A stretch of 16,570 nt of DNA, taken from the NCBI GenBank assembly GCA_905211615.1, contig CAJMBB010000029.1:1-16570 (forward strand), in the 5' to 3' direction. A program made the translations under genes and the position numbers. Positions 1 through 8,438 of this stretch are shown piece by piece; positions within the stretch are counted from its first letter, which is position 1; every line of letters starts with the position of its first letter. This stretch comes from an uncultured Collinsella sp. Its GTDB lineage: Bacteria > Actinomycetota > Coriobacteriia > Coriobacteriales > Coriobacteriaceae. A model generated the notes under the pieces. That model was not told the DNA's origin. It saw nothing but the letters and a program-made list of their open reading frames with translations, and did not search any database.

Positions 1-59
1 ACACGACGCTGTCGTACGAATGTCAACGGTGTTCGTCTGGACGATGACCGCTGATATAG

Positions 60-77
60 TTAACCTTGACTGGTTAA
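60..77. repeat. Inverted repeat TTAACC-N6-GGTTAA, possible operator
   Basis: The arms TTAACC (60-65) and GGTTAA (72-77) are perfect reverse complements separated by TTGACT. The right arm runs directly into the AGGAGG ribosome site of the short ORF at 91. It could therefore be a DNA operator for a dimeric regulator, or an RNA hairpin next to that ribosome site. TATAGT at 55-60 resembles a -10 box but has no good -35 partner. Confidence 0.3.
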
Positions 78-90
78 GGAGGGTGCGCAC

Positions 91-159
91 ATGCCGCAGA
101 CGACATACATTCGCCGCGTTGCCGCGCGCGCCCTATATATGGCTCGGAGCCGCATATGA
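91..159 (+). CDS. Possible short leader ORF (22 codons), unrecognised
   Basis: An ATG at 91 lies 8 bases after a near-perfect ribosome site AGGAGG (77-82). The frame runs 22 codons to TGA at 157-159. The predicted peptide starts MPQTTYIRRV and is basic, with five arginines and two tyrosines. Its stop codon lies in the loop region of the stem-loop at 143-182, a geometry typical of translated leaders that control a downstream hairpin. I do not recognise the peptide. The evidence is limited to the ribosome site, the start codon and the position of the stop, so it could be chance in GC-rich DNA. Confidence 0.25.
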   Translation: MPQTTYIRRVAARALYMARSRI

Positions 160-182
160 GCAGGTATGTTCACGGCTCCGGG
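143..182 (+). promoter_or_regulatory. Stem-loop overlapping the end of the short leader ORF
   Basis: CGGAGCCG (145-152) is perfectly complementary to CGGCTCCG (173-180). The stem extends by one G-U and one C-G pair (144/181 and 143/182), and a weaker inner helix CATA/TATG (153-156/165-168) is possible. No T-run follows, so it does not look like a finished intrinsic terminator. It could be part of an attenuator or a structured 5' leader for the gene at 319. Confidence 0.35.
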
Positions 183-318
183 AGAGACGACGCACAACTA
201 AATAATCAGCTGCAAAGCGGGTTCCCCAAAATTCCGGGTTTAAGCGCGGCTGGGTTTTCGCCACTCACCGTGCAGCAATACCGTAGCTATTCATTTTTGG
301 TTCGAGAGGGGAACCGTC

Positions 319-1602
319 ATGGCTGAAGAATTTGATTTCCATCCGATGTGGGAGAGCCTCGGCATGAATCTTGCCGACCACGATATGCTGCTGGGCGCCG
401 TGGGCCAGATGTACGGCGATATGTTCCTGACGCAGAACAATCGCCCCAAGTCCACGTCCTACCTGGACTTTGTGGCCACCAACATCCACAGCGGCCGTAT
501 TAAGGAGATGCTCGACAAGAAGGAGGCCGGCGAGGCCACCAAGATCGTCGGTTCGTTCTGCGTCTACGTGCCCGAGGAAATTGTGCTCGCCTGCGACGGT
601 ATCCCCGTGGGTCTGTGCTCGGGTGCCGATTGGGCAACCGATAAGGTCGAGGAGCACCTGCCGCGCAATACCTGCCCGCTTATCAAGAGCTTTGCCGGCT
701 TTAAGCTGGGCGAGGTTTGCCCCTACATTGAGTCGAGTGACCTGGTGGTGGGCGAGAACACCTGCGATGGCAAGAAGAAGGCTTATGAGTTTTTTGCCAC
801 GCAAAAGAACATGTACGTCATGGATATTCCCAACGTACACGACGAGTCGACGCTCGTGACCTGGAAGGCCGAGGTCAAGAAGCTCGCCGCCAAGATCGAG
901 GACGAGTGCGGCGTCAAGATTACGCCTGAGCGTCTGAAGGCCGCCATCCACGCCGTCAATGAGAAGCGCCGCGCCCTGCAGCGCCTCGCTGCCACGCGCG
1001 CTGCCGACCCGGCGCCCATCAGCGGTCTCGACAGCCTGCTGACCGTTCAGGCCGCCTTTATGGACGACACGCCGCGTCTGACCGGAGCCATCAACGATAT
1101 GGCGGCTGAGTGCGAGCAGCGTGTCGAGGCTGGCGAGGGCGTGGCGCCCAAGGGGACCAAGCGCATCCTGTACACCGGTACGCCCATGGCCGTGCCCAAC
1201 TGGAAGCTGTTCAACCTGATCGAGAAGGCCGGTGGCGTCGTGGTGGGCGAGGAGTCCTGCACGGGCTCGCGCTACTACAAGGACCTGGTCGACGAGTCCG
1301 GCGAGACGGTCGACGAGATGCTCGACGCCATCGCGGAGCGCTACTTTAAGATCAACTGTGCCGTCTTTACGCCCAACGACCAGCGTATGAAGGACATTGT
1401 CCAGATGGCCAAGGACCTGCATGCCGACGGTATCGTCGACGTGGCCCTGCAGTTCTGCACGCTCTACGAGATGGAGTCGTTTGCCGTGGAGAAGGCCGCC
1501 GAGGAGGCCGGCATTCCGTTTATGCACATCACGACCGACTACGCCGGCGAGGACGCCGGTCAGCTCCAGACCCGCATCGAGGCCTTCCTCGAGACGATTT
1601 AG
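319..1602 (+). CDS. Double-cubane-cluster-type anaerobic reductase (2-hydroxyacyl-CoA dehydratase family, YjiM-like), long form
   Basis: A 427-residue protein of the HgdB/2-hydroxyacyl-CoA dehydratase D-component superfamily. It most closely resembles single-subunit proteins such as E. coli YjiM and the double-cubane [8Fe-9S] cluster reductases, which receive electrons from an ATP-driven activase. Family marks are NTCPLIKS (Cys119), the nearby Cys134, ENTCDGKKK (Cys149), ESCTG (Cys314), INCAVFTPND (Cys347) and QFCTLYEMES (Cys380), with further conserved-looking Cys81 and Cys100. Compared with the paralogue at 7120 it has about 40 extra N-terminal residues, and Thr288 replaces a cysteine in the GCP motif. 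The ATG follows GAGGGG at good spacing. The importer genes follow downstream. The physiological substrate is unknown. A true hydroxyacyl-CoA dehydratase role is less likely because no distinct second subunit accompanies it. Confidence 0.85.
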   Translation: MAEEFDFHPMWESLGMNLADHDMLLGAVGQMYGDMFLTQNNRPKSTSYLDFVATNIHSGRIKEMLDKKEAGEATKIVGSFCVYVPEEIVLACDGIPVGLCSGADWATDKVEEHLPRNTCPLIKSFAGFKLGEVCPYIESSDLVVGENTCDGKKKAYEFFATQKNMYVMDIPNVHDESTLVTWKAEVKKLAAKIEDECGVKITPERLKAAIHAVNEKRRALQRLAATRAADPAPISGLDSLLTVQAAFMDDTPRLTGAINDMAAECEQRVEAGEGVAPKGTKRILYTGTPMAVPNWKLFNLIEKAGGVVVGEESCTGSRYYKDLVDESGETVDEMLDAIAERYFKINCAVFTPNDQRMKDIVQMAKDLHADGIVDVALQFCTLYEMESFAVEKAAEEAGIPFMHITTDYAGEDAGQLQTRIEAFLETI

Positions 1603-1636
1603 CCGCCCCCCCCGCGCCAAGCTGTGCCGCCGGGTG

Positions 1637-1667
1637 TTCCTATCCACGCGATAGGGATTTCTCTGTT
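1637..1667 (+). terminator. Candidate weak intrinsic terminator after the first reductase
   Basis: TTCCTATC (1637-1644) pairs with GATAGGGA (1650-1657), eight pairs including one G-U, over a 5-base loop. A T-rich stretch TTTCTCTGTT follows. The stem is not very GC-rich and the T-run is interrupted, so termination would probably be partial. It would allow the importer to be expressed separately from the reductase. Confidence 0.4.
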
Positions 1668-1672
1668 GCCAT

Positions 1673-1754
1673 GCCGGTCAGTGTCCGGATGCACCGCAGG
1701 GCGCCGACCGGCTTCGCATGGCTGCCGGGGCGGGGATTTCCGCCGTCCCGGCAG
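1673..1754 (+). promoter_or_regulatory. Two tandem stem-loops in the leader of the binding-protein gene
   Basis: GCCGGTC (1673-1679) pairs perfectly with GACCGGC (1706-1712). Immediately after, a 12-pair stem with one G-U joins 1722-1733 (CTGCCGGGGCGG) to 1743-1754 over a 9-base loop. Only a mild T-enrichment follows (1755-1771), so the second hairpin is a poor terminator by itself. They lie in the 187-base gap before the binding-protein gene and may be a structured leader or processing site. I do not recognise a known riboswitch. Confidence 0.4.
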
Positions 1755-1789
1755 ATTCTATCCGTTTGTTCAGACACGAAAGGAACTCA

Positions 1790-3400
1790 ATGAACAACGA
1801 CCTTTTCAAGGCGGGCGTTTCCCGTCGCGGTTTTCTGACCGGCTCCGCTGCCCTGTGCGTCATGGCGGGCCTCGGCCTCACCGGCTGCGGCGGTTCGGGC
1901 GCCGAGAGCGGTAGCGCCGCTGCCTCCGGTCAGGATGTGGAGTATCGCGACGAGCTGCAGATCGCGTTACCGGCGAGCCCGGACGGTCTCGATCCGCACA
2001 CCACGTCGTCGCTTGTGACCATGGACATCATCTGCAACGTCGTCGAGCCGCTCTTTGGCCTCGATAGCGACTACGAGCCCCAGCCCGTGCTGGCCAAGGA
2101 CTATGAGGTCTCCGACGACGGCCTGACCTACACCATTAAGCTGCGCGAGGGCGTCACCTTCCACAACGGCAAGGAGCTTGGCTCCGAGGACGTCGTGGCC
2201 TCGATGAACCGCTGGCTCACCGTCAACGACCGTGCCGCGAGCCTGCTGCCCGGCGCCACCTTCGCCGCCTCGGGCGACCACGAGGTCACCTGCACGCTGA
2301 CCGAGCCCGCCATCGACTTTCTGATCATCCTGGGCAACCACTCCCAGTATCCGGGTATCTTCCCCTCCGAGGTCATCGAGGCCGCGGGCGATACCGGCGT
2401 GACCGAGTACGTGGGTACCGGTGCCTACAAGTTTGTGGAGTGGAAGCAGGACCAGTACGTCCATCTCACCCGCTACGAAGACTATGTCGCCGCTCACGGC
2501 AAGGCTTCGGGCTACACCGGCAAGGTCTCCGCGCCCACCAAGGACATCTACTATCAGTTCGTGACCGAGGCCTCCACGCGCGTGAGCGGGTTTGAGACCG
2601 GCGAGTACGATATCGCTGGCGAGATCCCCACCGAGAACTACCACGATTTCGACGGCAACGACGACGTCAAGCTCTACACCCATAACGCCGGCGTTCTGAC
2701 CGCCTTCCTCAACATGAACGAGGGCATCTTCGCCGACGAGGAGATTCGCAAGTGCGCCCTCATGGCTATCGACTGCGAGGCGGCCGCTCTTGCCGCCTAT
2801 GGCGAGAAGGAGCTCTTCAACATCGATCCCAACCTTGGCAACCCCGAGAACACTCAGTGGGCGACTGACGCGGGCAAGAAGTACTTCAACCAGGCCGACG
2901 CCAAGGCCGCCAAGAAGGCCCTGGCCAAGACCTCCTATGCCGGTGAGACGGTCAAGCTGCTGACCACCCCCGACTACAAGGATATGTACAACGCCACCGT
3001 CGCGCTGCAGGAGCAGCTCGAGAAGGCCGGCTTCACCGCCGAGGTCGACAGCTACGAGTTCGCGACCTTCATGGACATCCGCTCCAGCAAGCCCGAGCAG
3101 TGGGACCTCTTTGTGGCCTCCACCAACTACAAGCCCATCCCGGCCCAGTCCCTCTCGGTCTCCAAGGCCTTCTATGGCCTGTCCGACGAGAAGGCGCTCA
3201 AGCTCGTGGCCGAGACCCGCACCGCCAAGGACACCGACGCCGCGGCCAAGAAGTGGGCCGAGGCTCAGGAGCGCCTCTATGAGATCGCCGTCATCGAGCC
3301 GCTTTGCCACTACGCTTCCATCACGGGCACCCAGGCAGACGTCGAGGACGTCGAGGTGCTCGATGGCGCCATCGTTTGGAATGCCAAGCGTCCGGAGTAA
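1790..3400 (+). CDS. Peptide/nickel-type ABC transporter substrate-binding lipoprotein (SBP family 5)
   Basis: A 536-residue extracellular solute-binding protein of the DppA/OppA/NikA class. The N-terminus has SRRGFL (Arg12-Arg13), a hydrophobic stretch and the lipobox LTGC. This predicts lipidation at Cys33 and possibly Tat export, followed by a Gly/Ser/Ala linker. The early family segment around PDGLDPHTT and VEPLFGLD, then LTYTIKLREGVTFHNGKE, is typical of SBP_bac_5. The start was placed at ATG 1790, 5 bases after AGGA (1781-1784), because an upstream in-frame start would disrupt the signal peptide. It is the first gene of a complete importer cassette. The ligand cannot be read from sequence: di- or oligopeptide, a metal chelate or another small molecule are all possible. 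Confidence 0.9.
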   Translation: MNNDLFKAGVSRRGFLTGSAALCVMAGLGLTGCGGSGAESGSAAASGQDVEYRDELQIALPASPDGLDPHTTSSLVTMDIICNVVEPLFGLDSDYEPQPVLAKDYEVSDDGLTYTIKLREGVTFHNGKELGSEDVVASMNRWLTVNDRAASLLPGATFAASGDHEVTCTLTEPAIDFLIILGNHSQYPGIFPSEVIEAAGDTGVTEYVGTGAYKFVEWKQDQYVHLTRYEDYVAAHGKASGYTGKVSAPTKDIYYQFVTEASTRVSGFETGEYDIAGEIPTENYHDFDGNDDVKLYTHNAGVLTAFLNMNEGIFADEEIRKCALMAIDCEAAALAAYGEKELFNIDPNLGNPENTQWATDAGKKYFNQADAKAAKKALAKTSYAGETVKLLTTPDYKDMYNATVALQEQLEKAGFTAEVDSYEFATFMDIRSSKPEQWDLFVASTNYKPIPAQSLSVSKAFYGLSDEKALKLVAETRTAKDTDAAAKKWAEAQERLYEIAVIEPLCHYASITGTQADVEDVEVLDGAIVWNAKRPE

Positions 3401-3410
3401 TGCAATAGAT

Positions 3411-3454
3411 GGCGTGGCGGCTTGAGGGGTCTGGTCCCCTGTGGCCGCCACGCC
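3411..3454 (+). promoter_or_regulatory. Intercistronic stem-loop between binding-protein and permease genes
   Basis: GGCGTGGCGGC (3411-3421) pairs perfectly over 11 bases with 3444-3454. An inner helix AGGGG/CCCCT (3425-3429/3436-3440) closes a 6-base loop. No T-run follows, so it is more likely an mRNA-stabilising or attenuating structure than a full terminator. Such elements commonly keep binding-protein mRNA in excess over the permease mRNA. Confidence 0.6.
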
Positions 3455-3488
3455 CTGTCCACGTTCAGAGGGGAAATAGACGCCTCGC

Positions 3489-4442
3489 ATGTTGAAGTAC
3501 ACGCTCAAACGTATAGGCGCGATGGTTCCGGTGATGCTCATCATCTCGGTCGTCGTGTTTTTGATTATCTATCTCACACCGGGTGACCCGGCCTCTTCCA
3601 TGCTCGGCATGGAGGCTTCGGCCGACCAGATCGAGCGCGTCAACGATAGTCTGGGACTCAACGAACCGCTGCCGCAGCGCTACGTTGAGTGGATGGGCGG
3701 CGTGCTTACCGGCGACCTGGGCGATTCGTATTTTATGCGTCAGCCCGTCACGCAGGCGATCGCCGAGCACTTTGGCCCCACGCTATCGCTCGCGCTTCTG
3801 GCACAGCTCATCGCGCTGTTGATTGCACTGCCCTGCGGCGTCGTCGCTGCCCTCAAACATGGGTCGCGCACCGACGCGGTCTTGCGTGTCGTTGCTCTTT
3901 TGGGCGTGGCGATACCCGGCTTTTTGATGGCGCTCATGCTTATGTGGCTGTTTGCCGTCACGTTGCGTGTGTTCCCGGTGGCCGGCTATGCGCCGCTATC
4001 GAAGGGCTGGTTCAGCCATTTACGCTATCTTGCATTGCCGGCCATATCGCTTGGATGCGTTCAGGCCGCGCTGCTCATGCGTATGACGCGTGCGAGCGTG
4101 ATCGAGGCTATGCAGCTCGACTGCGTCAAGACGGCGCGTGCCAAGGGCGTCTCCGAGGTTCGCGTGGTGCTGGCCCATGCCCTGCGCAACGCAGCGCTGC
4201 CGATTCTCACCTCGGTCGGCTATTCTTTTGGCGCCCTGATTACGGGCGCCGTGGTGACTGAGGCCATTTTTAACATCCCCGGTTTGGGCCAGCTGGTCAC
4301 GAGCTCTATCGAGCGTCGCGACTATCCGGTGATTCAGGGCGTGCTGCTGGTCATCGCCTTGTTGAATTCGGTGATCAATCTGGCCGTCGACCTTGCCTAC
4401 GGCGCTTTTGACCCGCGCGCTCGCAAATGGGGCGATGCATGA
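3489..4442 (+). CDS. ABC transporter permease, DppB/OppB type
   Basis: A 317-residue integral membrane protein with a first membrane helix at about residues 8-30, followed by the LTPGDPA segment typical of DppB-like permeases. It ends with the usual five further helices. The cytoplasmic coupling (EAA-like) loop reads LDCVKTARAKGVSEVRVVLAHALRNA, with a conserved Gly, and family motifs EAIFNIPGLGQL and RDYPVIQG are present. GAGGGG (3468-3473) is about 15 bases upstream, unusually far. A TAG at 3477 blocks any earlier in-frame start, so ATG 3489 is the first possible. The stop overlaps the next start by ATGA, giving translational coupling to the partner permease. Confidence 0.92.
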   Translation: MLKYTLKRIGAMVPVMLIISVVVFLIIYLTPGDPASSMLGMEASADQIERVNDSLGLNEPLPQRYVEWMGGVLTGDLGDSYFMRQPVTQAIAEHFGPTLSLALLAQLIALLIALPCGVVAALKHGSRTDAVLRVVALLGVAIPGFLMALMLMWLFAVTLRVFPVAGYAPLSKGWFSHLRYLALPAISLGCVQAALLMRMTRASVIEAMQLDCVKTARAKGVSEVRVVLAHALRNAALPILTSVGYSFGALITGAVVTEAIFNIPGLGQLVTSSIERRDYPVIQGVLLVIALLNSVINLAVDLAYGAFDPRARKWGDA

Positions 4443-5269
4443 TGACAAACGTTAAGAAGGCTCTTGCCAACAAGGGGTTTGTGGTCGGCGGCTTCATTTT
4501 CCTGGCGATTGCGCTGATCGCGCTCGTCGGTCCGCTGGTGTGGACGGTTGATCCCAATGCGCAGGAGATGACGTTACGACTTTCGGCACCTTCGCCTGCG
4601 CATCCCTTTGGCTGCGATGACTTTGGCCGCGACCTGCTTGCCCGCGTTATCGCGGGCGCGCGCGTGTCGCTTGGCGTTGGCGTTGCCGTCACGCTCGCGA
4701 CGAGTGCACTCGGCTTGGTGATCGGCGCCTATGCGTGCTACAACGAGAGGCTCGATCATATTCTCATGCGCATCTGCGACGGCCTTATGTCCATTCCGGG
4801 CGTGCTTTTGGCTATCGCACTCATGGCGATGATGGGGGCGAGTGTGTGGAACGTCATCATCGCGCTCTCCATCGTCTATACGCCCAGCATGGCGCGCATC
4901 GTGCGCTCGCGTGCGATGGTGGTCAAGGAGGAGCCCTTTGTGGAGGCCCTGCGCGTACAGGGCGCCTCCACGGCCCGTATCGTGTGGTTGCATATCGTGC
5001 CCAACGTTATGGCACCCTTCCTGGTGCAGGCGACCTTTGTCTTTGCCGAGGCCGTGCTCTCGGAGGCCGCCCTCTCGTTTCTGGGCCTGGGCATCAAGGC
5101 TCCCGATGCCAGTTGGGGCAACATCCTGCAGGCGGGCAAGAACGTGATGCGCAAAGCCTGGTGGATGATCTTCTTCCCGGCAGCGGCCATCATCGCGAGC
5201 GTGCTTTCGCTCAATCTGGCCGGCGACGGCCTGCGCGACGCCCTCGACCCCAAGACCAAGGAGGACTAG
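4439..5269 (+). CDS. ABC transporter permease, DppC/OppC type
   Basis: A 276-residue permease partnering the upstream DppB-like protein. Features are an N-terminal helix (about 17-39), the motif HPFGCDDFGRDLLARVIAGARVS typical of DppC after it, and the coupling loop EPFVEALRVQGASTARIVWLHIVPN. The C-terminal segment ends SFLGLGIKAPDASWGN and GDGLRDALDP, as is standard in the family. I chose ATG 4439, which overlaps the upstream TGA as ATGA; ATG 4442 is an equally possible start one codon later. A TTG/ATG further upstream would create a longer overlap without benefit. Together the two permeases form the membrane channel of the importer. Confidence 0.92.
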   Translation: MMTNVKKALANKGFVVGGFIFLAIALIALVGPLVWTVDPNAQEMTLRLSAPSPAHPFGCDDFGRDLLARVIAGARVSLGVGVAVTLATSALGLVIGAYACYNERLDHILMRICDGLMSIPGVLLAIALMAMMGASVWNVIIALSIVYTPSMARIVRSRAMVVKEEPFVEALRVQGASTARIVWLHIVPNVMAPFLVQATFVFAEAVLSEAALSFLGLGIKAPDASWGNILQAGKNVMRKAWWMIFFPAAAIIASVLSLNLAGDGLRDALDPKTKED

Positions 5270-5272
5270 CCC

Positions 5273-6257
<985 letters not shown>

Positions 6258-6268
<11 letters not shown>

Positions 6269-7043
6269 TAGCGAAGCCCTGCTTAGGGTCTCACATCTGA
6301 CTAAAACGTTTCCCATGCCGGGCTCAGGTTTTAAGCGTCAAGCCTTTACCGCCGTGGACGATCTGTCGTTTGAGATCGCGCCGGGCGAGGTCTATGGCCT
6401 GGTTGGCGAATCCGGATCGGGCAAGTCGACGACTGGACGCCTGATCTGTGGTCTCGAGCGTGCGGATTCCGGCTCGATTGTCTATCGCGGGCACGACCTC
6501 GCCACGATGTCGGAGCGCGAACGCAAGCCGTTTCGCCGCGAGATCCAGCTGGTATTCCAGGATAGCTCTACGGCTTTTGACCCGCGCAACCGTGTCGGCC
6601 GCATTTTGGAGGAGCCGCTGATTATCGCTGGCGTGCGCGATGCGGATGAGCGCCATGGGCGCGCGCTCTCGGCCCTGGCCTCGGTCGGTCTTCTGGCAGA
6701 GCATTATGACCGCTATCCGCATGACCTTTCGGGGGGACAGCGTCAGCGACTCAATCTGGCACGGGCGCTTATTTGCGAGCCGCGCCTTGTGGTATGCGAC
6801 GAGCCGGTCTCGGCGCTTGACGTGTCCGTTCAGGCCCAAGTGCTCAACTTGCTTCGCGACCTGCAGCGCACGACGGGCGTGGCGCTGCTGTTTATCACGC
6901 ATGATATGCGTGTGGTTCGGCATATGTCCGACCGGATTGGCGTGCTCTACCACGGTCGTCTTGTCGAGGAAGGCGCGGCCGAGGACGTGATCGCGCGCCC
7001 GAGCGATCCGTATACGCAGGAGCTTATCGACGCCATTCCCTAG
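6258..7043 (+). CDS. ABC transporter ATP-binding protein, DppF/OppF type, short
   Basis: A 261-residue ATPase with Walker A GESGSGKS (50-57), signature LSGGQRQR, Walker B LVVCDEPVSALD and switch ITHD. ATG 6258 follows AAAGGGGAG and overlaps the previous gene by 11 bases, so the two ATPases are translationally coupled. The protein ends directly after the PYTQELIDAIP segment. It thus lacks the C-terminal oligopeptide-type extension present in its partner and in many DppF/OppF proteins of about 320 residues. All ATPase motifs are intact, so I regard it as functional. It is the last gene of the importer cassette. Confidence 0.92.
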
Positions 7044-7119
7044 AGGATGCTTCCTTTTGGGTATGGCGTGGATTCGTTGTTTAATTGTCGGTATATCGGT
7101 GCAAGAGAGGGGAACTACT

Positions 7120-8283
7120 ATGGCCGATATTGAGGAACAGCCGTTGCCGCGCACGTTTGAGGAGTTCAACGAGCAGCGCAAGGCGGCGTTTATTCGCGTC
7201 AAGGATTATAAGCAGGCGGGTAATCGCCTGGTCGGCTTTTTGTGCAGCTATACGCCGCTCGAGATCATCGATGCCGCGGGCGCTGCGAGCGTGGCGCTGT
7301 GCGGTACGTCCGATGAGGTGATTCCCGAGGCCGAGAAGGTGCTGCCGGCAAATCTTTGTCCGCTCATCAAGTCGACGTACGGTTTTGCCTATTCGCAAAA
7401 GTGCCCGTTTACGTACTTTAGCGACATAATCATCGGCGAGACCACCTGCGACGGCAAGAAGAAGATGTACGAGCTACTCAACGAGCTCAAGCGTACGCAC
7501 ATTCTGCATCTTCCGCAGGGCCGCGACCGCGCCTACGAGCGCGAGGGCTGGTACGAGGAGTGCCGCCTGCTCAAGGAGGAGCTCGAGGGCTTCTACGGCA
7601 TCACGATTACCGACGATGACCTGCGCGCTGCCGTCCGTCGTCGCAACCGCTTGCGTGCGGCCCAGCTCGAGATGTTTGCGCTGCAGGCCAACCAGCCGGC
7701 GGCCATGAGCGGCGTCGACCTGATGAGCACCATGTTTGCCGGTACGTTTAGTTTTGATATCGAGGCCTATACGCAGCAGCTGGAGCAAAAGGTTGCCAAG
7801 CTGCGCGAGGCCTACGACGCGGGCGAGCGCCCGGTTGCGGCGGATGCCAAGCGCATTCTGATCACCGGCTGCCCGGTGGGCGGTGTGATCAACAAGATCG
7901 GTCGCACCATCGAGTCCAACGGCGGCGTGGTCGTTTGCATGGACGACTGCTCGGGCGAGCGTACGGCGGCCATGATGATCGACCCGGAGGCTCCCGACAT
8001 CCTGCGCGCCATCGCCGACCGCTACCTGGATATCAACTGCTCGGTCATGACGCCCAACGACGGTCGTATGGACAACACCCTGGCCATGTGCGAGAAATAC
8101 CACGTCGACGGTGTGGTGGAGAATGTGCTCCAGGCGTGCCACACCTTTAACGTGGAGAGTGCGCGCATGCAGGAGGCTGTCGAGGGTGCGGGTATTCCGT
8201 ACATGAAGATCGAGACCGATTACAGCAACGGCGACATGGGCCAGATCGAGACCCGCATCGCCGCCTTCATCGAAACCCTCTAG
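7120..8283 (+). CDS. Double-cubane-cluster-type anaerobic reductase (YjiM-like), short form
   Basis: A 387-residue paralogue of the protein at 319, close to the length of E. coli YjiM. Conserved motifs are NLCPLIKS (Cys80), KCPFTYFSD (Cys95), GETTCDGKKK (Cys110), ITGCPVGG (Cys251), DDCSGE (Cys277), INCSVMTPND (Cys307) and LQACHTFNVES (Cys340), plus Cys42 and Cys61. These include the candidate ligands of the double-cubane or [4Fe-4S] cluster known in the family. ATG 7120 follows AGAGGGGAA, nearly the same ribosome site as the first paralogue; a TTG 63 bases upstream is less likely. The activase gene lies 155 bases downstream, matching the yjiM-yjiL pairing in E. coli. Family members reduce small, hard-to-reduce molecules after ATP-driven electron transfer. 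The natural substrate is not known. Confidence 0.88.
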   Translation: MADIEEQPLPRTFEEFNEQRKAAFIRVKDYKQAGNRLVGFLCSYTPLEIIDAAGAASVALCGTSDEVIPEAEKVLPANLCPLIKSTYGFAYSQKCPFTYFSDIIIGETTCDGKKKMYELLNELKRTHILHLPQGRDRAYEREGWYEECRLLKEELEGFYGITITDDDLRAAVRRRNRLRAAQLEMFALQANQPAAMSGVDLMSTMFAGTFSFDIEAYTQQLEQKVAKLREAYDAGERPVAADAKRILITGCPVGGVINKIGRTIESNGGVVVCMDDCSGERTAAMMIDPEAPDILRAIADRYLDINCSVMTPNDGRMDNTLAMCEKYHVDGVVENVLQACHTFNVESARMQEAVEGAGIPYMKIETDYSNGDMGQIETRIAAFIETL

Positions 8284-8287
8284 CTTC

Positions 8288-8399
8288 CTCAGGCGCCGGA
8301 TCTTGCTCCTCAAACCGTCGCTTGCGTACCCAAAGTACGCTGCGCTCCTCTTTCGGGGCAATCTCCGGCACCTGAGAAACCTAGAGCTAAGGCGCCTGA
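8288..8399. repeat. Nested, competing inverted repeats between reductase and activase genes
   Basis: CTCAGG-c-GCCGGA-tc-TTGC (8288-8306) pairs with GCAA-tc-TCCGGC-a-CCTGAG (8358-8376), 16 pairs with short interruptions. Inside it GCGTAC (8324-8329) pairs with GTACGC (8335-8340), with a possible CGC/GCG extension. The left outer arm TCAGGCGCC (8289-8297) is also a perfect 9-base complement of GGCGCCTGA (8391-8399). The two pairings exclude each other. No T-run follows. This could be a dispersed intergenic repeat common to the host genome or a folding switch ahead of the activase. Confidence 0.7.
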
Positions 8400-8438
8400 A
8401 CGCGCCGCTACCTTTGATGTTTAGATTGGAAGAGAGCC

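Larger units (their letters stand above)
1..318. other. Leader/intergenic region upstream of the first reductase gene
   Basis: No full-size gene can be supported in these 318 bases. The stretch holds a 6-bp inverted repeat (60-77), a strong ribosome-binding sequence AGGAGG (77-82) ahead of a possible 22-codon ORF (91-159), and a stem-loop (143-182). A GAGGGG ribosome site follows just before the ATG at 319. A 61-codon open frame at 20-205 has no convincing ribosome site and resembles nothing I know. I found no convincing -35/-10 pair for the downstream gene. The left edge may contain the tail of an upstream transcript outside the window. Confidence 0.5.

Noticed and set aside
20..205. 61-codon open frame at the left edge
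   Set aside because: No ribosome site, no recognisable motif, and the composition looks non-coding. The 22-codon ORF at 91 in another frame has a much better ribosome site.
319..1602. True 2-hydroxyacyl-CoA dehydratase subunit (HgdA/HgdB or FldB/FldC type)
   Set aside because: Those enzymes use two different adjacent subunits and usually a CoA-transferase. Here single YjiM-like proteins are present with no CoA-transferase in view.
265..1647. Long open frame of 460 codons on the - strand opposite the first reductase
   Set aside because: It is a shadow caused by GC-rich third codon positions. The + strand frame has clear family motifs, cysteines and a ribosome site.
1967..3544. 525-codon open frame on the - strand opposite the binding-protein gene
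   Set aside because: It has a low-complexity Gly/Leu/Val-rich composition typical of antisense frames in GC-rich genes and no recognisable domain. The + strand gene has a signal peptide and family motifs.
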